Positions 47,063-56,500 of a DNA stretch of 64,000 nt are shown here, piece after piece. The first letter of the stretch is position 1. Each line of letters opens with the position of its first letter. The position numbers were made by a program, and so were the translations under genes. The DNA comes from Paralvinella palmiformis (lineage: Eukaryota > Annelida > Polychaeta > Terebellida > Alvinellidae). The notes under the pieces were generated by a model that saw only the letters and a program-made list of their open reading frames with translations, was not told where the DNA came from and made no database searches. The stretch spans positions 186,001-250,000 of the forward strand of contig JAODUP010000358.1 of the NCBI GenBank assembly GCA_025642065.1, read 5' to 3'.

Positions 47063-47587
47063 TTGAAGAATAAATATATATATGTGTGTGTGTGTGTGTG
47101 TAGGATCAGGTCCAGGTTGCCACATTACTGTGGCGTGATGAGCGTGGTGAACCACCAGTCAAGCATGTCCGCCATCAGACCCATCAGTTCCAGATTAACC
47201 TGTGAAACATGTGTGCTGACAGTCGAGATGGCCTAAAGTCAGTAGAAGTGACATTACGGCCATTGGACACTGTGTGAGATTGGCAAAGTGAAGCGTTGTT
47301 TCAGTTTCTGTTAGATGCGTTTGATCTGTTTCACATTATATGTATTTTATTTTATTGATTTCAAATAAATTTCTAAAACATAACACATTGAGTTTTGTCA
47401 TTAACAGGCTTCCATAAGCACAAATACGTCATAAAATTAAAATAATGTTATTGCCACATTGCCCTGTATCATTCCCGTTGTGTCTGCATCAGCCCTCGTC
47501 CTTCTATTATTCTGTAGTAGACTGTGATTTATTCGGTAAATTCAGGTCTCTGATCTAAAGTACAAAAATCATAACATATGCAATGTG

Positions 47588-47626
<39 letters not shown>

Positions 47627-50600
47627 TAAAGTGGGGTTTTGTCTGAGTGGGGTTTTGTCCGATGGGGTTTTGTCTCAGTGGGGTTTTGTCCGTTTACCAA
47701 CTATTCAGGGCTGTGCTTTTCTCTTCAGTGAGTCAGCCAATTCTGCCCATGACATAGAACATTGGCATTGCCATATCAGGAGCCTTGGCATCAACACATG
47801 CTAATCTTCTGTTCTGCTCCCTCATCCTGATACATGTATGCAAAATGACCAATAAATTAGTTCTTATATTAAACATCCAAAGTGTAACTCCCATCTTCAG
47901 TTCTGATCAGAAGCACCTGAATCAGACAGGACTGCTTGTGATTGGTTAGAGAGAGATGGAGATAGCTCAGTGCTCTCAATTATCTTGTAAGCCATAAATT
48001 AGTTAAGAAAAAAGCCAATATGAATGCATTTACTTTCTGACTTAGTGTAATCATAGGTTAAATATCTTTGAATGGTATTTTTGTTGCACTAGTGTTTGTG
48101 GAAATATAAACATAATTAATATGCTTAGATCCATGATATTTTAACAATTGGAGGTACCCTTTAACAGTGTCCATTCCCTTAGGTGTAGTTATTATTATTC
48201 TGTATTAATCTACTCAACTCAGTAGATAGTTTAATATTATATTTTTGTATGCTTCTGTTTAGTAAACCATCCTGGTAAAGACACTCCAGTCATCCATTAT
48301 TACTAGTGGTATAATTATTGGTTTATTACACAAATGTCACTGGACCAGATATACTGTACTAAATAATGGCATATAGTAGCGTAAACAACTGTAAAACCAC
48401 ATGCTTTGTGTCAGTGCTTTACTAAGGATCGCTAATGCATGCAATGACAAGTCTTTCAAATTCAACAATGCCAAGGGAAATGTTGGCATAGTACTATTTC
48501 CACTGTACTATAGGAGCTCTTCTACAGAAATTTAGGAATATGCATTATCAACGAGGAGAATTATAACATTAGGTTTTTAACAAAATAATTGAATGACAGT
48601 TTTTCTTATGAGTTAGTTTATATTGTGAGTACTTTTTATTGGACTGATAAATTATTAATATCTTAAGCCTAACAAGCATTACTGAAAGCTAACTGGAATC
48701 TGTACACATAAACAGTTATTAATACTGCTTATTTGTGACATAGTTAGATAAAACCAAATTATGTTTTGATTTACATATGAATATTATAACTCCATATTTA
48801 CATCTAAATGTCCTAATCTTGTTTTTTTTTAAATCTATCATTATTCATAGTGTTATTTACTGTTGTTATAGTTACATGTAAAATGTTTCAACTAAATGTT
48901 TACACTGGAAGGAACATCAAGTTAAATTGCATCATCAACATATTACCATATTAAGCCATGAAACATTATGATTACAATCTGACATGATGATAGAACAAAT
49001 CACATACACAAGTTAACACTCATTTACTTCTTTGTTATATATGTTTTTTATTGATGAACATGTTTACATAATATTTTCAATCACAAGTCACCATGTTAGA
49101 ATATTATGATATAAACAGTTGAGTTTTGTCATTATCTTATTCCTAGGGGGTGAAGTTTCTCAATTTGCTGAGTGTGAAAAATCCTTCAGTGTAGTAAAAA
49201 GCAGGTTCAAATTTTGGCTGAGCTATGTCGGAAGGGCATGTCATCTTTAACTTTACCTCATTACCTTTTGAAGTTGCTCGGCCCATTTAGCCTACTATAT
49301 GTGCACAGTAAAACAGAAGACAAATTCTTGCCATCAATCCTAAGGCAAGTAAATTATTAGCATATTATTATTATTAATGTAGGTTATTTATTTTCCAGGT
49401 GGCCACACTGCTGAGATATTAAAGCTTGTTTCCTCGCTGGGTGAAGCCTATACTCCTCGTCAGTATGTCGTTGCAGACACAGACAGAATGAGTGCTGATA
49501 AGATCCATGCTTTTGAAAAGGACAGAAAAGGGGAAGGAGTTGCTATTAAAGATAGCAGTGTGTGTAGTGGTGTAGATTGGTTTTTGTATGTGCATCTGGT
49601 ACATTATCATTGTTTAGATTATAAACAGCATCAATTTTGGATTGCCAGCATTTTCTTTGATTGAGTTGATTACTTTGTTTAGAAATTAGTATATTTTTGT
49701 AATGTTGCAAAATGAATGTTTTAAATCAGTTCATGTTCCTGAATGTGGCAGTAAATATTAATGAGCTAAGTAAATATTAACGAGCCAGAAACGCTACATT
49801 TTCAATTACCATGCTAATCAATTAATCTGGTTTAGCCAATTAACTGTGACCCTTTCTCTTGGTGTCACTTAGATTTATTTGTATTCATTATCTCATTCCA
49901 GTATCACATCACAACAATACCCAGAAGTCGGGAGGTAAAGCAGTCCTGGTTGACTACTGTTGGTACTACTTTATATGCAACTCTGCTGTCACTGCCTTTG
50001 GTGTTTTCAAGCAGACCAGACTTAGTGAGTGGGTTTCTCTTTGTTTTATAGACCTCTGTTCAGTTGACCAATCTTCATTAAATTCCATTCTATTCAGTAA
50101 CAACTCCATCCCCCAGTAGGTTCATGTTTAGCATTATGCCACTCGATACTCCAGCTAAATGGAGGTAACATTAGATCAGGGGTTGGCAACCTTTGGCTCT
50201 CTAGTCAGATCCAGCCTGCAACATCATTCTGGAGTTTAGAGTATTTGCAGATTTTAGAGTATTTATAAAGTATCGACATTCTCACATCTCTTTTAACTTA
50301 CACATTGTTTTTAGCTGTAACTGACCGCTTGATTATCCAAACAACTGGATGACTAATAACCGCTGTTAAACTGTCTTTTGCTGCAGAGAAGCCAATAGGC
50401 TAATGGTAATTTTCATAGAGATAGACAATCCTTGGCAAATTGGTTGACCAATCAGGAGCTGGCTAGCTTTTTAAGCCCTCTTTCATAATAACAGTCACCG
50501 GGAGCAGAGATTTATATTGTTTTATTCAAAGTCCTCATTGGATGCCATATTGATATAATTTTGGTTAAAAACCAAGTACTCTTTTCTGTCAGACACTGCC

Positions 50601-53534
50601 TAGTTGTCAGATTTGGCATTCTTGGTAGACATTTCAAAACATCATGTTGGAACATAAAATTATAGGGCAGAGACCAGTTAATCAACAAATCATTTGAACA
50701 TGTCTGCACATCTGAAGTGAAGTTTCATCTGTAGGTGGGACAACTCAAACGATGTTATTATGTACATTTTCCAAATTTCTCTGCAAGTCAACCTAATGAG
50801 GCAACTATCAGTGTTCCAGATAACAGACGGGTCTTGGGTCAATGACCCGACACTGGCAGCCCTGTGATCTGACAGACTGTAGTCTGCCAAGCCAGAGATA
50901 TTTGTTAATTTTCCATGTACATGGCAATCTTTTCCAGGCCACCACTGCTGCTTCAGAGGTGTTCTCAGCATCATGCATTGGCATCAATTTATGAATGACC
51001 TTCAATTACGTCAATTTGGTTGTCCAATTCACCTCACACAACAGTCAATCAGCTGGTAATTGAATGCTTTTATTACAAATATTGTTCTACGTTTTAAGTT
51101 GTTTTCAATTTCACTGCTGAAATCACAGTACCAGGCATTCCGGAATTGGAATTGATTATTTAAAAAAAATGAATTTGAATTGAGAAATTTTGAATTGGAA
51201 TTGCAATTGAGAAATTTTGAATTTGAAGTTTCCTACAAAACAATTAAATCCAAAAATTAATATACCATTTTTACAATGTTAACACTTACATGTGGTGTTG
51301 CCAATATACTGGAACCATAATGATCCAGAGCTTTGGTTCCTTGCTTGTTTGTAGTTCGGGGAGTATCCCCAGGCTGTCGCTTGTTTGGCACAGCCTTTTG
51401 GTTCCTTTTATATATATATATATATCAGATGTGCACACCCACTGTAGCACCCCAAGTGAGCATTTAGGCACTGTGACACCACCACATAGCATACCTGTAA
51501 TCTATATAGAGATATTGCTATTTAGGAATTAATTAATTTTATCATCTCGCCAGGAATGCCAATCTGGAGCCAAAGTTTGCCCCTCTTCTCCTCAAACTGT
51601 GACTACTATAGCCTGTTCCTAGACCTAACTGTTTAATAATCATTTGAGAGATTTTGTAAACTTACCATATGTCATTGGTTTAGTACCCAGCATGATTGTG
51701 AAAGTAAATACAGGGTCTGACCCCTGCTGGGCGGAGCTAAGCAAATACATTCCTTTTTAAGGCTCCTACTGGGCATATAAACATACCTTTGATGATTAGA
51801 AAATATACTCTTACATGGGGATGCACCCAAGACTATGATCCACCACGTGATATAATAACTCTTTAGCTAACCACATAGCATGCCTGTAATCTATATAGAG
51901 ATATTGCTATTTAGGAATTTACCCCCATTCAATGTTTAGAACAGGCAAAATTTAATTAAATCCACAAATTAATTTACCATTTTATTTTTTAATTCAGAAA
52001 TATTTCTTCCATGACAATACTACTTGGAATATAAACTACTCGGGAGTTTGTATTCCAAGTAGGTACTCAGGAGTATCTACTCATGGTAAAAAATATTAAG
52101 CAAAAAGAATTGTAATTGAAAATTTTGGAATTGATAAATTTGAGGTGGAATTGACCAAATAGAATTGAGTGGAAATGGAATTGACCCCATGTCTGCACAG
52201 TACTTTGGGCGATACTGTGAGTTATCTAGGTCACCCGTAGCATAGCAATAGCACTGTATGAAATGTGGTGTCGCGGGGGAGGTTTGCAGAGAGTGACATG
52301 GGTCATAATTGATTCAATTACCAGTAATTACTTGGTGCTTTATTTACTCTAAATAGAATATTAGGTGTTGATTATTTTAGACACTGTTTGGATGATGTGG
52401 TTAAAGTAGCATGCTACCAATGGACCAAAGTATTTCTTTTATTTACGTGCTTTTGGCGTCCTCTAAAAGTAATAAATCACTTGGGACATAAGAACTAAAC
52501 AGGTTCCTTAGCATAGAACCAGCAGTAGACACCAGCAGTGACCTTGTAAATTGGCGGGAAAGATAGACGCTACCTATGTACATATATTTAGGTGATTACA
52601 TAGAGGACAGTATACTCTAAACATCCTGCAAACTCAAAATAGTGTCACACCTGTGGAAAACACACTATAACTTATTAATTTAGTTTTTAAAAAAAACCAT
52701 AATAACAGAACTTTGTCAAAATAATACCTTCAGTGTTACCGTGGTTGGGGGAATTGTCAATTTTACATATCAAATTATCATACAACATATAATTATGACC
52801 AAAAAGTATGAACTGAACCAGAGCATGTTAAATGCACACCTGCATGTGTCTATTAACGGACCTGACTCAGACACCAGAGCTGCTAATGAAATAATCGCCA
52901 AACATCAAACCAAAATGCCTTGCTGCCAAACCAAAGAAGATGGTTGTTGTACTAGTATGAGACCATGTTGTACAGACCACCATGATGGACAGTGAGTCAG
53001 AAAATGATGATGAGATTCATTTGGAATCAGTGATGGAAAAAACACCAGAACCAGTAGCTGAAGTCCAAGAACACGAGGAAGCACTTTCTGAAGAACACAA
53101 AAATAGTAAACTGAAAGCACTGGAAGTTACACTGGACGTAGATGGCATTAGCTCAGACTCAGATGATGACAGGGATGAGGATAGAGAATAAGTGTCTCTG
53201 ATACATACCTCAATGTGTCAGATATCTTGTTTTGTACAGCTTGATGGTGTGGAGAACATACATCTATAGAAATTCAGTGTGTTGTTTTGTTTGTTTGTAT
53301 AAATAAGTTCTGCAGCGATTTGGTTACTAGAGTAAAATTAGGGATAATGTTTAAAGGCTTTAATAAAGCATGAAGAATACTAATGTTTGAGCTTTTTTAT
53401 TCCAAAATAGACATAGCACAAAAACATTAACAACAAGATCAAACATTACGTCATAATTTGTGTTTGTTTTCCTGGATGAAGTCTTGAGTAAAAAAAAAAC
53501 TTATCATGGTTTCCTATGGAGACTCTCTCTCTTT

Positions 53535-53575
<41 letters not shown>

Positions 53576-56500
53576 CTTCTCAAGATCAAGAAAGGTAAAC
53601 TATATCTTCTTGTGCTCCGAAGACATAGAAGTATACCTCAAATTGTTTCTCATAGAATAATTTCTGCAATTTTTCCAGTGGGGGGCCTTTTGAAGTGCGA
53701 ACCTCCAAACTGCTAGGGCCAGTCATGCGCTATATTTTTCTTTAACCCCTTTCTTTTTTCTGATGACCCTCCAACCTCAAATATTATCTGGAACCCTGAC
53801 TATGTATGTTGGTCCATTCGCATTAACCATGGACTGTGTTGCCATTCACCTGCAGATGGAACATTCATTTGCAATGCAACACTGACTTGAAAACCAAGTT
53901 TACTGAAGTTGCAATAGTTAAGTTTTACCAACATTATGTTCCAGCCGACTGGTACCCCAGACTAATGCATCATGTTTGAATGATAATTGCACTATTCGGA
54001 AGCACATACCTATGTGAACAACTGTTCAACCAAGTGATTTTTGCCAAGAGCAAGATGTGTACTAAACTCACTTGGAGGGTACTCTGAGGCTTGCGAGCAA
54101 ACATCTAAAGCCTGATATTCAGGAGTTGGCGAAGCAAGACCAGCACCAGGTCACGCATTGAATTGAAAATAAAATATTTTGTTAATAGTATATAATCATT
54201 AACATTCATGAAGGTACTATATGTGAGGAGTATATGTCATAGTAGACAAACAATAAATTACCTATAAGAACCTACTCCCACACCCATTGCTGCTCGATGC
54301 TTCGTGCCTCATCCGGCGTGCCAACCAAGTCCAGTTTGACAATTCGCCCCTCCCCTCCTGCATTAGATGAACATTTTGCCACCAATATATCATTAAATCC
54401 AACTGTCATCATTTTGCTATGTCTAACACTGACCTTCACAGTGTTACAGATAGTATGTTACAAAGAGAAAGTTACATATTGCACTCTCAAAGAGTTTCAA
54501 ATATTCTTATAATGTATTTATGTCCTTAATTTAGGATGTTTCAAGTTCTCCAAAATTCATTTGGATCTTGTATGTATATGTATACATCAAGGTTCCTATG
54601 CATCCTGGAAAACCTGGAAAATAACAAATGCATTTTCCAGGTCCTGAAAATGTCTTCAAATTTTACAAAATCAGGAAATGTCATGGAAAAAACATAATTA
54701 AATATTATGCCTGACAGTCATAATATTTATTTATGTTGGATATTTTTTAACTGTCTACTAGGTGATGCAGTGACTAGATAATCTAGGTCATAGTTCAGGT
54801 AGCAGGAATATTATATTAATTTGATTTTTTTATGCAGCGGGAAAAGATGTAGTGAGGAAACAAATGTCTTGTTGCTATTTTATGTGTCATCCGTCATTTT
54901 GCTGGTTTAATTGGGTAGTCGTATGAAAAGTACAGTCAACAAGAAAAGTATAGCCATACATCACAAACAGTTTAGTAATAGTAAACTGTTCTCATACAAC
55001 AAATGGACTGATAAATTAAATACATACCATATATAGTCTCATATAAGTTGAACTTGCGTATAAGATGCACCTGCTTTTAGGACCAATAAAGCCCCCTGGA
55101 GTCGAACCTTCATATAAAACGCACTAAAATCAGCAATATTGATTTTAAACCAAAATATTTCATCATCATCATCAATCTGTTCATATCTGTTCATGTGTCA
55201 GCATGCCACTATACATGTCGTCGCCTTCTTTGTTGGAGTCAGTGTCAGATTTGTTGTGCTGTTCAGCCCTCAATTTCTCATCTTTTGTGCCATCTAAATC
55301 AATGCTGATAGAGCACTTCTTGAACGATTTAGTAATGATGCCAGGGTCGATTCAATCCCAGTCCGTTTTCACCCACTGTGTGATGATGATAGGTAACCAC
55401 GGCCACTTCAGGTTGTCTGCTGCTGTGTGTTTATTTCCGTAATGCTGTTTGAAGTAGTTTATTAGTAGTTCCCATGTGCCAGCTTTGGAAGTAATTAACA
55501 CATTGTTTGTTGTAATTGTTTTCCTTTCATGTGGATTCTATGGTTGTTCTTCGCATGGCCTCATTTACTGTTCCGTTCAATTACACACGCTTACATATCT
55601 TGATAGTAATGACATGTCTTTGTGATCATGTCACTAATTAGAGGATCGGTTTAAATAATCATGGCAGTTATCATGATTAAGTTTGGATTTGAAAGACAAC
55701 AGAGAAAAAACACCTAATAAATTTGTTTATTGTTCATATATCCATTATTAATGTTGAAAAACCATATTATTGTATTTCCCCCTAAATTATGCCAAATATT
55801 ACCTTCCCTTTTAGTTGACCCGAGTATAAGACACACTCAATTTTGGCGTCGATATCAGAGTATGAAAAGTGTCATTTATAAGCGAGTATATATGGTAGCT
55901 TAAATATATACATCCCTGAAAACTCTTTAATTTAATTGTTAGTGATTTGTATGAACCCTTTGATTGATGGTGTAATTTAATGAACCTTTAAGTCACTATA
56001 TATTTTGTGATAAATGCTAGTATTTGAATATTTGTTTTGTTGGTGTTTTTAGTTAGGTATGTTCAAAGTTGCATTATTTCTATAATATTACAAGTGTGTT
56101 CTGTGTTTCAGTTGTGTGAGCATTTACTTTTGCAGATCCTGTGCAATGGTCCAGGTACCTGTGTGCCTTTATGTGTTGCTGGATTCTTATTAACTGTGAG
56201 TACTATGTTTGATGCTATAAGAGTCATATTTAATAAGTGTGGGAATTTAAAAATACCAGTCCTCTTGAAATGCTCAGAGCTGCCAACCATTATGATTTCT
56301 GTTCTTCATTATGCCATTATGCCCGTACTCTGAAAACTATGATAAATCTGCCTTTTCCCATAATAGTTCCATGTGATTCAGTTCTGTTGCTGTCATAGCT
56401 GCACATTGTATCACATAGCAGTTGCCCTAGGCTGAATGGCTTGAAAGCCTTTGCTTTGAATTGGAATGATGCATTTTTTCCAGAAGGGCCCAGAATTTTG

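Larger units (their letters stand above)
50025..56135 (+). other. ALG14 intron 3 (about 6.1 kb)
   Basis: The largest ALG14 intron. Apart from the repeats listed separately it holds open frames on the - strand at 50690-51005 of unknown origin, TA runs at 51410-51425 and 53537-53571, and a region at 54589-54690 rich in TGGAAAACCTGGAAAA-type words common in eukaryotic DNA transposon ends. Confidence 0.5.

Noticed and set aside
47583..47804. 73-codon frame beginning in a TA run
   Set aside because: It is made of (TA)n and the GGGGTTTTGTC array translated; not a gene.
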